The notes beneath the pieces were generated by a model, which worked only from the letters and a program-made list of their open reading frames with translations, searched no databases and was not told where the DNA came from. A stretch of 64,000 nt of DNA. Origin: Rhodobacterales bacterium. GTDB taxonomy: Bacteria > Pseudomonadota > Alphaproteobacteria > Rhodobacterales > Rhodobacteraceae. Positions 43,669 to 53,492 of the stretch are shown here, one piece after another (within the stretch, counting starts at the first letter, position 1; each line of letters begins with the position of its first letter). The translations under genes were made by a program, and so were the position numbers. Location of the stretch: contig JAPLPE010000019.1 of NCBI GenBank assembly GCA_026400355.1, positions 1-64,000 of the forward strand, read 5' to 3'.

Positions 43669-44021
43669 TGACACGGGACGGGTTCCCAAGTGACCAGGCA
43701 GCCGTTTGTGCCAAAGGCCAGATGCGACGAGCTGTCGCCAAACGGGTTGGGTGGCGGGCCCTGAATGACGACCCAATCGGTCAGACCGGGCGGGTTTGTG
43801 CAGAATGCCGGAGTTTCGGGGGTCATGGTCCAGCCGCGCAAGGACAGGGCGGCAAGGACCTTGTCCTTTTCGATGCAGGATCCTGAAGTCAGATCGCGGT
43901 GCATGTCATGCGTCGCGGTCGCCGCTGCCAACCGTCGTTCTGAGTTCCAGGCGTTGACCTGACGTTCGGCCAGTCCCAGCAGGGATAGGCCGGCAATGAT
44001 CCAGGGAGTCCAGCGCTTCAT
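43665..44021 (-). CDS. Small exported or membrane-anchored protein, unknown
   Basis: A 118-residue protein with an N-terminal hydrophobic helix (WIIAGLSLLGLAERQVNA) that may be a signal or anchor. The mature part has four Cys (CIEK, FCTN, GCLV, PCQ) and GWTMTPETPAFCTNPPGLTD. I recognise no family. It starts in an ATGA overlap with tdk and ends in a GTGA overlap with the MFS gene, so all three are coupled. Confidence 0.7.
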   Translation of the reverse strand: MKRWTPWIIAGLSLLGLAERQVNAWNSERRLAAATATHDMHRDLTSGSCIEKDKVLAALSLRGWTMTPETPAFCTNPPGLTDWVVIQGPPPNPFGDSSSHLAFGTNGCLVTWEPVPCQ

Positions 44022-44608
44022 CCCGGCGCCCGATCACCCATCGCCTCGCGCCAATGCCTGCGACAGAGTGAGACATAGCGTTCGTTGCCGCCGATCACGA
44101 CCTGCTCTCCATCGGCGAGCGCCTCGCCGCCTTCGCCCTTGCGGATGACCATGGTGGCCTTCTTTCCGCAATGACAGATCGTGCGCACTTCGCGCATTTC
44201 ATCTGACAGGGCCAGTAATGCCGCCGAGCCCGGGAAGAGCTCGCCCCGAAAATCGACGCGCAGGCCGAAACACATGATCGGCACGCCAAGGTCGTCGACG
44301 GCGCGGGCGAGTTGCCAGACCTGATCCTTGCTCAGAAACTGGGCCTCGTCGACAAAGACGCAGGCGCAGGGGCCATCGGCCAGACGGTTGCGGATCTTTG
44401 CGAAAAGGTCCTCGCCCAGGGCGAAAGTATCGGCATCGGCGCCGATCCCGATGCGGCTTTCGATGCGACCGTGCCCTGCACGATTGTCGAATTGCGCCGT
44501 CAGCAGATAGGTCTGCATGCCGCGTTCGATATAGTTGTGCGACGCCTGCAAGAGCACGGTCGATTTGCCCGCGTTCATGGTCGAGTAGTTGAAGTAGAGC
44601 TTGGCCAT
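44018..44608 (-). CDS. tdk: Thymidine kinase
   Basis: Type II thymidine kinase of 196 residues for dTMP salvage. P-loop STMNAGKST near the start, VFVDEAQFLS as the DEAQF motif, and a structural zinc site with CHCGKKA and SLCRRHW. The ATG at 44608 (MAKLYFNYS) matches the family start; an upstream start would add an unrelated leader. First gene of the tdk-orf-MFS operon. Confidence 0.95.
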   Translation of the reverse strand: MAKLYFNYSTMNAGKSTVLLQASHNYIERGMQTYLLTAQFDNRAGHGRIESRIGIGADADTFALGEDLFAKIRNRLADGPCACVFVDEAQFLSKDQVWQLARAVDDLGVPIMCFGLRVDFRGELFPGSAALLALSDEMREVRTICHCGKKATMVIRKGEGGEALADGEQVVIGGNERYVSLCRRHWREAMGDRAPG

Positions 44609-44864
44609 GACACGGGTGGTAGCCCGCAGACCCGGCCCGATGCAAGCCCGCCCCGGCCAATGACGGTGCAAGAAACAGGCCCGAAGGCAAGCAGGCGGGG
44701 TGACCCGTCCAGTCAACCACCGGACCCTGTTGCGCCCCCACGGATGTGATGATCAGTCACCAACTCGTTACAATCCCGGCGCACGGGACTGCTTTGTGCA
44801 TGACAACCCCCCAGAGGCCCCTTAATGGAACAAAGGAACAGACTTTCCCATGAGTTGCTGACAA

Positions 44865-45350
44865 ATGGCTGAACTGAAACCGAGGGGAATCGACAGCTAT
44901 CTCAAGAAGCACACCGAGGCCCTTGTGAAGGATGTCGGAGTCGAGGTGGCCTGCACTCTGACCGGGAAATCCAAGGCGACCCTGGGACGCTACTACTCGG
45001 ACGATCAGGAACACGCCGACCGGTTCATGCCCATCGACGCGGTCGCGCAACTCGAATCAAAGGCGTCCTATCCGCATGTGACATCGGCTTTGGCCGAACT
45101 ACGCGGCATCACGCTGAGCCTTGAGCACAAGTCGACCAGCAATCTGAAGGGCGGGGTCAACAGCGATGTCATCACGCTGAGCCAGCGGTTCGCGATGCTG
45201 ATGGCCGAATATCATCTGTCGATTGCGGACGGGGTGATTTCGATCAACGAAGCGAAGCGGCTTTTGAAAGAGACGGTGGAGTTGCAGCGGATTCTGATCG
45301 AGATGAAGCTTCATCTTGAAGAAGAGAGCGGGCCGAAGGGCGTGGCCTGA
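44865..45350 (+). CDS. Orphan DNA-binding-like protein, phage CII-type N-terminus
   Basis: A 161-residue protein. The segment VEVACTLTGKSKATLGRYYS followed by DRFMPIDAVAQLE and PHVTSALAELRG resembles the helix-turn-helix of phage CII-like (CP76) regulators. The C-terminal half is a long amphipathic helix (SINEAKRLLKETVELQRILI), likely an oligomerisation coil. There are no phage genes nearby. The upstream 148 bp carries GGAACA direct repeats (44827-44840) but no clear ribosome site. Annotated function is inference. Confidence 0.6.
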   Translation: MAELKPRGIDSYLKKHTEALVKDVGVEVACTLTGKSKATLGRYYSDDQEHADRFMPIDAVAQLESKASYPHVTSALAELRGITLSLEHKSTSNLKGGVNSDVITLSQRFAMLMAEYHLSIADGVISINEAKRLLKETVELQRILIEMKLHLEEESGPKGVA

Positions 45351-45499
45351 TCTTTTCGGACCGGGCCGGTCGTGCGGGGCAAGCGGTCTGATCGTCGGAA
45401 CATGAGACCCAGATCGGCCTTGTCATTCGAAAGATGGAAAACAACAAAGTTGCGCACGTCTGATCGTGAGCGCTTCATCATTGCAGGGCAACTTGCCGC

Positions 45500-45940
45500 A
45501 TGCCCGACAACACGCCCCGCGGCACGATCTGCATCGAGGAGATCGAGATCGGGATGATCCGGTCGCTTCGCAAGGAAGTGACGGACCATGATATCGCCCT
45601 TTTTGCCGAGGTGACGACGGACCGGAACCTGGTGCATCTGGACGCCCGGGCGCAGGACACGCGGATTGGCGGTCGGAGTGCACATGGGATGCTGACGGCG
45701 TGTCTGGTTTCGGCGGTGAACGGAGAGCAGTTGCCAGGGCATGGGCGGGTCTGTCTGGGGCAGTCGCTGCGGTTCCTGGGGCCAGTGAGGCCCGGCGATA
45801 CGGAGCATGCCGTGGTCGAGGAGACGGCTGTCGATCATGCGAAGCGGCGGGTGACGCTGGCCACGCGCTGCATCGTAAAGGGGGCCAAGGTGCTGACGGG
45901 TGAGGTGATGGTGCTGGCTCCGTTGCGCAAGTCCGACTGA
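45500..45940 (+). CDS. MaoC-like (R)-specific enoyl hydratase-family protein
   Basis: A 146-residue hot-dog-fold protein. VTDHDIALFAEVTTDRNLVH holds the hydratase D-x-N-x-x-H arrangement, and GGRSAHGMLTACLVSAVNGE follows as in MaoC proteins. It could hydrate trans-2-enoyl-CoA, or be another hot-dog enzyme. The ATG at 45500 overlaps no other gene. It lies 59 bp before ribF. Confidence 0.85.
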   Translation: MPDNTPRGTICIEEIEIGMIRSLRKEVTDHDIALFAEVTTDRNLVHLDARAQDTRIGGRSAHGMLTACLVSAVNGEQLPGHGRVCLGQSLRFLGPVRPGDTEHAVVEETAVDHAKRRVTLATRCIVKGAKVLTGEVMVLAPLRKSD

Positions 45941-45999
45941 CCCGCCGCGCGGAGGCCCCCCCCTTGCCCCTTGGGGCAAGGATCGTTACCCAAACCGCC

Positions 46000-46938
46000 A
46001 TGCGCATCATCCGTGACACCTATTTCATCGACCCGTCCGACCGTGGTGCCGCTGCGGCGATCGGGAACTTTGACGGCGTACATCTGGGCCACCGGGCGGT
46101 GATTGATCTGACCCGCGAGGTTGCCGCGGCGAAGTGTGTTCCGTTAGGGGTTCTGACGTTCGAACCGCATCCGCGGCAGTTCTTCAACCCATCCGCCTCT
46201 CCGTTCCGGTTGATGAACCCGGCGGCGCGGGCGCACCGGCTGGAAAAGCTCGGAATCGAAAAACTGTATGAAGTCCCGTTCAACGCGGCGCTTGCGGGGC
46301 TTTCCGCGCAGGAATTTGCAAGCGAGGTGATCGCCACGCGGCTGGGTCTGACGCATGTCGTCGTGGGCGAGGACTTTTGTTTCGGCAAGGGTCGCAAGGG
46401 AACGAAGGCTGATCTGACCACCTTCGGGGCGGCATATGGGTTTGGCGTAACGGTCGTGCCGATGGTGGATCTGGGTTGGGGCGAAGTGTCATCGACCGCG
46501 ATCCGCACGGCGCTGAGCGAAGGCCGGCCGCGCGATGCGGCGGCGATGCTGGGGCATTGGCACCGGATCGAGGGCGAGGTGATCCGGGGGGATCAGCGCG
46601 GGCGGGAGTTGGGCTATCCGACGGCCAACATGTCGATTGCCGGACTGCATCCACCGAGGTTCGGGGTCTATGCCGTGAAGGTCGATGTTCTGGATGGTCC
46701 CTATGCCGGAGCCTACAACGGGGCGGCGTCGATCGGCGTGCGGCCCATGTTCGGCGAGAACATGCCGAACTGCGAGACGTTCCTGTTTGACTTCAAGGGC
46801 GACCTTTACGGCGCGACGCTGTCGGTCGCGCTGGTCGACTATCTGCGGCCCGAGTTGAAGTTTGACAGTCTGGAGGCTCTGATCGTGCAGATGGCGGCGG
46901 ATTGCGACCGGGCGCGGGATATTCTTGCGCATGTCTGA
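46000..46938 (+). CDS. ribF: Bifunctional riboflavin kinase/FAD synthetase
   Basis: Makes FMN and FAD. The 312-residue protein has an N-terminal adenylyltransferase with AAIGNFDGVHLGHRAV and the ISSTAIR-like SSTAIRTALSEG, and a C-terminal kinase with GYPTANMSI and YNGAASIGVRPMFGEN. The ATG at 46000 fits family length; an earlier in-frame start lacks support. Its stop overlaps the ycgN-like gene by 8 bp. Confidence 0.96.
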   Translation: MRIIRDTYFIDPSDRGAAAAIGNFDGVHLGHRAVIDLTREVAAAKCVPLGVLTFEPHPRQFFNPSASPFRLMNPAARAHRLEKLGIEKLYEVPFNAALAGLSAQEFASEVIATRLGLTHVVVGEDFCFGKGRKGTKADLTTFGAAYGFGVTVVPMVDLGWGEVSSTAIRTALSEGRPRDAAAMLGHWHRIEGEVIRGDQRGRELGYPTANMSIAGLHPPRFGVYAVKVDVLDGPYAGAYNGAASIGVRPMFGENMPNCETFLFDFKGDLYGATLSVALVDYLRPELKFDSLEALIVQMAADCDRARDILAHV

Positions 46939-47386
46939 TACGCTGCGCCCCCGATTCTGGGAATCCTATCCGCTGGAAAAGCTGAACCGGGCCGAGTGGG
47001 AGGCCGTCTGTGACGGCTGTGGCAAATGCTGCCTGAACAAGCTTGAAGACGAGGAGACGGGCGAGGTCGCGCTGACGCGGGTGGCCTGCCGGTTGCTCGA
47101 CGACCAGAGTTGCCGCTGTGCGCAGTATCCGAACCGGCATCAGTTTGTGCCGGAGTGCATTGTCCTCACGCCCAAGACGCTCGTGGACAACATGTACTGG
47201 TTGCCGCTGACCTGCGCCTATCGCCTGCTTTACGAGGGTCGACCGCTCTATGACTGGCATCCGCTGGTGTCGGGGGATCCGGAGAGCGTGCATGACGCAG
47301 GCGTGTCGGTGCGCGGCATGACGATCCCGGAGTTCGCGGTGGACGAGGACGACTGGGAAGACCACATCATCGAGGAGCCATTGTGA
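46931..47386 (+). CDS. YcgN/UPF0260 cysteine-cluster protein
   Basis: A 151-residue protein of the YkgJ/YcgN family with a CDGCGKCC cluster (about residues 27-34) and further Cys (RVACRL, SCRCAQYP, PECIVL), probably a metal site. It starts at 46931 inside ribF and ends directly before ltaE. The function of the family is unknown. Confidence 0.9.
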   Translation: MSDTLRPRFWESYPLEKLNRAEWEAVCDGCGKCCLNKLEDEETGEVALTRVACRLLDDQSCRCAQYPNRHQFVPECIVLTPKTLVDNMYWLPLTCAYRLLYEGRPLYDWHPLVSGDPESVHDAGVSVRGMTIPEFAVDEDDWEDHIIEEPL

Positions 47387-48436
47387 ATGTTTTTTGCCTC
47401 TGACAATGCCGGGCCGGTTCATCCTGAGGTTCTGAGGGCGCTGAGCGCCGCAAATGACGGCTATGCCAAGGGCTATGGCGCGGAGGTAATCATGGACCGG
47501 GTGCGGGCCAAGGTGCGTGAGGTGTTCGAAGCGCCCGAGGCTGCGGTCTATCTGGTGGCGACGGGGACGGCGGCCAATTCACTGCTGCTGGCCACGATGA
47601 CCAAGCCCTGGGAGACAGTATTCTGCGCGCCGATGTCCCATATCAACGAGGATGAGTGCAACGCGCCCGAGTTCTTTACCGGAGGGGCCAAACTGACGCT
47701 GGTCCCTGCGACCAATGCCAAGGTGACGCCGGACGCTCTGCGCCGGGCGGTGCTGGCCGAGGAAAGCAGGGGCGTGCATGGGCCACAGCGGGGGCCGGTG
47801 TCCGTCACGCAGGCGACAGAGAAGGGGACGGTCTATTCGCTGGTCGAGTTGCATGCGCTTGCGGCGGTGACGCAGGACTATGGGCTGAAAGTCCATATGG
47901 ATGGGGCGCGGTTCACCAATGCGCTGGTCCGGCTGGGCTGTTCGCCGGCCGAAATGACGTGGAAGGCCGGGGTCGATGCGGTCAGCTTTGGCGGGACAAA
48001 GAACGGGCTGATGGGGGTCGAGGCGGCGGTTATCTTTGACCCCGCCCTGGCCTGGGAATTCGAGTTGCGGCGCAAGCGGGGGGCGCATCTGTTTTCCAAG
48101 CATCGCTATCTGTCGGCGCAGATGGATGCCTATCTGACGGATGGCCTGTGGCTGGACATGGCAAAGTCGGCCAATGCGGCGTCCGACCGGGTTGTCGCCG
48201 GGCTGCGGGCGGCTGGGGCCGAGATCGTGTGGGAGCCGGAGGCCAATCTGGTCTTTGCGCGCCTGCCGCGACGGGTACATCAGCGGCTGATGGCCGCCGG
48301 GGCGGTCTATTACCTGTGGGATGGCGAGGTCGATGCGGGCGATCCGGATGAGATGCTGATGGGGCGATTTGTCTGTGACTGGTCGATGAGCGATGCGGCG
48401 ATTGATGCCTTCCTGGCAGTCTTGGCGCAGGTGTGA
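47387..48436 (+). CDS. ltaE: L-threonine aldolase (low-specificity, PLP-dependent)
   Basis: A 349-residue fold-type I PLP enzyme that cleaves threonine or allo-threonine to glycine and acetaldehyde. MFFASDNAGPVHPEVLRALS is the family start, VHMDGARFTNALV holds the PLP Asp, and SFGGTKNGLMG the Schiff-base Lys. The ATG at 47387 begins right after the ycgN stop. G-ending codons are frequent, unlike genes of the left half. Confidence 0.92.
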   Translation: MFFASDNAGPVHPEVLRALSAANDGYAKGYGAEVIMDRVRAKVREVFEAPEAAVYLVATGTAANSLLLATMTKPWETVFCAPMSHINEDECNAPEFFTGGAKLTLVPATNAKVTPDALRRAVLAEESRGVHGPQRGPVSVTQATEKGTVYSLVELHALAAVTQDYGLKVHMDGARFTNALVRLGCSPAEMTWKAGVDAVSFGGTKNGLMGVEAAVIFDPALAWEFELRRKRGAHLFSKHRYLSAQMDAYLTDGLWLDMAKSANAASDRVVAGLRAAGAEIVWEPEANLVFARLPRRVHQRLMAAGAVYYLWDGEVDAGDPDEMLMGRFVCDWSMSDAAIDAFLAVLAQV

Positions 48437-48449
48437 TGCCGGGAGAATG

Positions 48450-48539
48450 GCAGGTTTCACCCACCCCACGTGTCAAGTGAAAGCTGGATTTCACAAGCCC
48501 GAGGGGGATGCGAAGAGTGGGTGAAACCCACCTTTCAGA
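48450..48539. repeat. REP-like hairpin pair between ltaE and the isomerase gene
   Basis: GCAGGTTTCACCCACCCC (48450-48467) and GTGGGTGAAACCCACCTTTC (48517-48536) are inverted copies of a REP-like core GTGGGTGAAACCCAC, close in form to the GGCGGGGTGAACCCCGCC family but with A/T changes. The gap holds no gene. It overlaps the stop of the isomerase gene. Confidence 0.6.
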
Positions 48540-49134
48540 GGTTGCCGGACAAGTGGGCATCGAGATCGTCGAGCCGGTCCTGACCCCAGAACCGTTCGTC
48601 TGTGCCGGTGATGTAGAACGGTACGCCGAAGGCCCCGCGCGAGACGGCTTCCTCGAGATTTGCGGCATAGGTTTCGGCGCCGGAGAGGAGGCCGCGGTCG
48701 GCGACTGCGGGGTCGAAGCCCGCCTGTGACAGGCAATCGCGGATCACCTCATCCTCGGCAATGTTGAGGTCTTTGGCCCAGACGGCACTGCCGATGGCGT
48801 GGACGAGCTTGCCCATGTCGCCGCCGCCGGCCTTCTGGGCCGAGATCACGGCATAGGCGGCGGGGGCGCCGTTGGTGGGGAAGAAGGCGGGGCGAAGGTT
48901 GAGGGGAAGGCCCGCCTTCTTCGCCTGACGGCGCATTTCCTGCAGACGGTAGTCCTGACGGCTGGGGTGGCGGTCCTTGAGGATCTGACCTCCGGTGCGG
49001 GGAAACAGGGCCGAGGTGTCGAGCGGTTTGTAGGTGATCGTAGCGCCGTGGCGGGCGGCAATCGCCTCGAGCCTTGTGCCGGCGAGGTAGACGTAGGGCG
49101 ACAGCACCGTGAAGAAGTAATCGACATGCGGCAT
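48535..49134 (-). CDS. 2-hydroxychromene-2-carboxylate isomerase/DsbA-like (kappa GST) protein
   Basis: A 199-residue thioredoxin-fold protein with VDYFFTVLSPYVYLAGTRLE, the usual start of HCCA isomerases, and AFGVPFYITGTDERFWGQDR near the end. Glutathione would be the cofactor. There is no CxxC, so it is not a disulfide oxidase. The aromatic degradation genes that accompany NahD are absent, so the true substrate is open. Confidence 0.9.
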   Translation of the reverse strand: MPHVDYFFTVLSPYVYLAGTRLEAIAARHGATITYKPLDTSALFPRTGGQILKDRHPSRQDYRLQEMRRQAKKAGLPLNLRPAFFPTNGAPAAYAVISAQKAGGGDMGKLVHAIGSAVWAKDLNIAEDEVIRDCLSQAGFDPAVADRGLLSGAETYAANLEEAVSRGAFGVPFYITGTDERFWGQDRLDDLDAHLSGNL

Positions 49135-49249
49135 TTCCGCCCCCCTTGGCCGGGGCTGACGCCCGGTTTCCTTTGCCTCAGGGTAGGCATGTGCTAGGCG
49201 GTGTCAACGTCACGAATCCGTTGCATGCCCCCAGCGAGAGGACCTCGAA

Positions 49250-50269
49250 ATGGCCGCCATGTCTGAACCGAAGCTGATTTCGGGGAATGCAAATCAAACG
49301 CTGGCGCGGGCCGTTGCGCGGCGGATGTCGATGCACCGGGGGATGAATGTGGGTCTTGTCGAGGCCCGGGTCGAGCGGTTCAATGATGGCGAGATCTTTG
49401 TCGAGGTGTTTGAGAATGTGCGGGGCGAGGATATGTTCATCCTGCAGCCCACATCGAACCCGGCGAACGACAACCTCATGGAACTTCTGATCATTTCGGA
49501 CGCCTTGCGGCGATCATCGGCGGGGCGTATCACCGCCGTCATCCCCTATTTCGGCTATGCCCGTCAGGACAGGCGGACCAAGGCGCGAACGCCGATTTCG
49601 GCCAAGCTGGTAGCCAACCTGATCACGCAGGCGGGGATCGAGCGGGTGCTTACGCTGGACCTGCATGCGGCGCAGATTCAGGGGTTCTTTGATATTCCGG
49701 TGGACAACCTATACGCCTCGCCGATCTTCAGCCTGGATATTCACCATCATTTCAAGGGCAAGATGGACAACCTGATGGTCGTATCGCCCGACGTGGGTGG
49801 TGTGACGCGGGCGCGGGAACTGGCCAAGCGGATCAATGCGCCTTTGGCCATTGTGGACAAGCGGCGCGAGAAGGCGGGTGAAGTGGCCGAGATGACGGTG
49901 ATCGGGGATGTGTCCGGCAAGGTCTGCATCATCGTGGACGATATCTGCGACACGGCAGGGACGCTGTGCAAGGCGGCGGAAGAGCTGATCAAGGCCGGGG
50001 CGGTGGAGGTGCACAGCTATATCACGCATGGTGTGCTGAGCGGGCCTGCGGTGGAGCGGGTGCAGAATTCGGTGATGAAGTCGCTGGTCATCACGGATTC
50101 GATCGAGCCGACGGCGGCGGTCAAGGGCGCGCATAACATCCGCATCGTGCCGACTGCGCCGATGTTCGCGCAGGCGATCCTGAACATCTGGAACGGGACG
50201 AGCGTATCGTCTCTGTTCGATCACGAGACGCTGACGCCGATTTATGAAGGGCTTTATTCGGCGGCGTAA
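49250..50269 (+). CDS. prs: Ribose-phosphate pyrophosphokinase
   Basis: Makes PRPP from ribose 5-phosphate and ATP. The 339-residue protein has [60 protein letters not shown] and the PRPP site [11 protein letters not shown]. The ATG at 49250 follows GAGAGGACCTCGAA; an ATG at 49259 is an alternative. It is followed by a 650-bp gene-free region full of repeats. Confidence 0.97.
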   Translation: MAAMSEPKLISGNANQTLARAVARRMSMHRGMNVGLVEARVERFNDGEIFVEVFENVRGEDMFILQPTSNPANDNLMELLIISDALRRSSAGRITAVIPYFGYARQDRRTKARTPISAKLVANLITQAGIERVLTLDLHAAQIQGFFDIPVDNLYASPIFSLDIHHHFKGKMDNLMVVSPDVGGVTRARELAKRINAPLAIVDKRREKAGEVAEMTVIGDVSGKVCIIVDDICDTAGTLCKAAEELIKAGAVEVHSYITHGVLSGPAVERVQNSVMKSLVITDSIEPTAAVKGAHNIRIVPTAPMFAQAILNIWNGTSVSSLFDHETLTPIYEGLYSAA

Positions 50270-50378
50270 GCCTTTCCCGGGGGCGCTTGGCGTTAAGCTT
50301 TCGTCAAGGTTCGCAGGGATGCGGGGGGTGTCCTGCTTCATCTAGCGTATCTATTTGATATTTCATGAGAAATGACGT

Positions 50379-50433
50379 CGGTTTTTGATCGGTATCGCGT
50401 CGGTATCACGTCGGTATTGCGTCGGTATTTTTC
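50379..50433. repeat. Helically phased 11-bp direct repeats downstream of prs
   Basis: Units starting CGGT recur exactly every 11 bp at 50379 (degenerate), 50390, 50401, 50412 and 50423: CGGTATCGCGT, CGGTATCACGT, CGGTATTGCGT and CGGTATTTTTC. Spacing near one DNA turn is typical of multiple protein-binding sites. It lies between the prs end and a palindrome cluster, not in a clear promoter. Confidence 0.7.
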
Positions 50434-50539
50434 GGGCGGCGAGGTAAGGGTTCGGAAAGGGTTTGCAGGCAAGGAGATTGGCCTGCAGGGGATTAAAGGG
50501 GCGTTAGCGGGCCGGGCGCGGGGTGTGCGCAGGGGGGGT

Positions 50540-50563
50540 GGCGGGGTGAACCCCGCCCTACGC
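50540..50563. repeat. REP palindrome (dispersed copy)
   Basis: GGCGGGGTGAACCCCGCC with a CTACGC tail is identical to the copy at 8229-8252 inside the RAYT gene, 42 kb away. It lies in the 648-bp gap 50270-50917, which holds no recognisable gene. Confidence 0.85.
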
Positions 50564-50581
50564 AGGCGAAAGGCAAGGAGT

Positions 50582-50846
50582 GGTGCGTGCAAGCACGCAC
50601 CCAACGATGATGACCAAGGCAGATCATTGACCAAGGCCATGGCCTTGGTCTCGCGCAGTAGGGCACGCTTTCCGGCAGGACGCCTTGGCGTCCGGCCAGC
50701 CCCTGCCCCCTCCAAGGGCAGGGGCTTCGCCCCCCGCCGGGGCAGGGACCGGCCTTCTGCGAGGTATGAGGAACCGGGGCCGGTGAAAACCGTGGGCCGT
50801 GAGCGGGGCGGTGGCTCCACAGGAGCCCCCGCTGATCCCGCTCAGA
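50582..50846. repeat. Palindrome cluster and composite repeat, copy B
   Basis: It contains, in order: a GGTGCGTGC-aa-GCACGCACC stem (50582-50601), a perfect 22-bp palindrome with arm GACCAAGGCCA (50629-50650), a GGGGCTTCGCCCC stem (about 50730), and a block inverted relative to copy A at 3.55 kb with GGCTCC-aca-GGAGCC (50813-50827) and ending CTCAGA at 50846. Block order matches copy A on the other strand. Confidence 0.6.
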
Positions 50847-50860
50847 GTCTTGTGGACAGT

Positions 50861-50884
50861 GGCGGGGTGAACCCCGCCCTGCGC
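50861..50884. repeat. REP palindrome (dispersed copy)
   Basis: GGCGGGGTGAACCCCGCC with a CTGCGC tail, same family as at 8229 and 50540. With the 50540 copy it brackets the palindrome cluster in direct orientation, just before the lectin-domain gene. Confidence 0.85.
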
Positions 50885-50917
50885 GAACGACCATGCGTTC
50901 GTAATTTGACCCCGGGG

Positions 50918-51268
50918 TCAGGCGATATCCCATTGGTCTTCGTCGCGGACCTGGCCGATGGCTTGCCAGCCGACGCGGACGCGGGCGACCTTGGTGTCGC
51001 CCCAGGTGCGGAAGAGGATGCCGAAGCCGGTTTCGGTCACCTCTTCGGTCGTGATGTCGGCACGGCCGTTGGCGGCGTTCGACATGTCCCACATCGTGAA
51101 ACCGACCTGGACAGCGGGCGCTTCGAGGAAAGGTTCGGAAAATCGGATGGTTGCCCGGGCCTGACGCTGGCCTTGGCCCGTCCACATGGCGCCGTTGTGT
51201 TCATAGTCGGAAAACAGGAGGATTTCGCCCTGATCAATTCCGATCATGTGATTTCGCAGCTTTTTCAT
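50918..51268 (-). CDS. H-type lectin-domain protein
   Basis: A 116-residue protein. ATIRFSEPFLEAPAVQVGFT followed by WDMSN and FGILFRTWGDTKVARVRVGW matches the short beta-sandwich of H-type lectins that bind N-acetylgalactosamine. No signal peptide is visible, so it may be intracellular or leave by another route. It is on the atp operon strand, 117 bp after atpC and separated by a strong terminator. ATG at 51268; an ATG 7 codons in is possible. Confidence 0.8.
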   Translation of the reverse strand: MKKLRNHMIGIDQGEILLFSDYEHNGAMWTGQGQRQARATIRFSEPFLEAPAVQVGFTMWDMSNAANGRADITTEEVTETGFGILFRTWGDTKVARVRVGWQAIGQVRDEDQWDIA

Positions 51269-51324
51269 CGGATTTCCGCTTACCGGGTTTGGCTATCGCG
51301 CATCTTTCCCGGAAAGCGAATGGG

Positions 51325-51368
51325 AAATGCAACAAGGCCCGGCTTTACAGCCGGGCCTTGTTGCATTT
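51325..51368. terminator. Perfect 20-bp-stem terminator after atpC
   Basis: AAATGCAACAAGGCCCGGCT, loop TTAC, then the exact reverse complement ending GTTGCATTT and TTC. It ends the atp operon on the minus strand 18 bp after the atpC stop. T runs at the base make it potentially active in both directions. Confidence 0.9.
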
Positions 51369-51385
51369 TTCGCAGACAACAGCGA

Positions 51386-51781
51386 TCAGGCGCGGGCCGA
51401 AAGGCCGATCTGGTCACCAACGGCGATCATGTCAGCCAGCGTCTTGGCCACTTCGTCGACCGAACCGGAACCCGCCTTGGCCACGGCGATCATGCCGTCG
51501 AAGACGCTTTGGGTCACTTCGGACCTGGGCAGGGCCTGTTCGGCCAGAACCGAGACGGCGGTGGGGCCGATTTCGGCGAAACCGCCAAAGACGACATAGT
51601 CATCCGTTCCGCTGGCATGCACGACCCGGAGGATGCCGGGGCGCAGCGTGGTGATCGTAGGCGCATGGTCGGCCATGGCCGTCATGTCGCCGTCCGCGCC
51701 GGGCAGTTGAACCTCGCGCGCCTGGACCGAAGCCAGCCGCCGTTCGGGGCTGACGAGGTCGAATTGGACGGTATCAGCCAT
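51386..51781 (-). CDS. atpC: ATP synthase F1 epsilon subunit
   Basis: A 131-residue subunit of the rotor stalk. [20 protein letters not shown] and the beta-barrel [20 protein letters not shown] are family features. The C-terminal helical hairpin is short ([19 protein letters not shown]), as in other Rhodobacterales. It lies 9 bp after atpD and is the last gene before the terminator. Confidence 0.95.
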   Translation of the reverse strand: MADTVQFDLVSPERRLASVQAREVQLPGADGDMTAMADHAPTITTLRPGILRVVHASGTDDYVVFGGFAEIGPTAVSVLAEQALPRSEVTQSVFDGMIAVAKAGSGSVDEVAKTLADMIAVGDQIGLSARA

Positions 51782-51790
51782 GAGGACTCC

Positions 51791-53491
<1,701 letters not shown>

Positions 53492-53492
<1 letters not shown>

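Noticed and set aside
50379-50433. CRISPR array
   Set aside because: The units are 11 bp with no unique spacers and no cas genes; they are simple tandem direct repeats.
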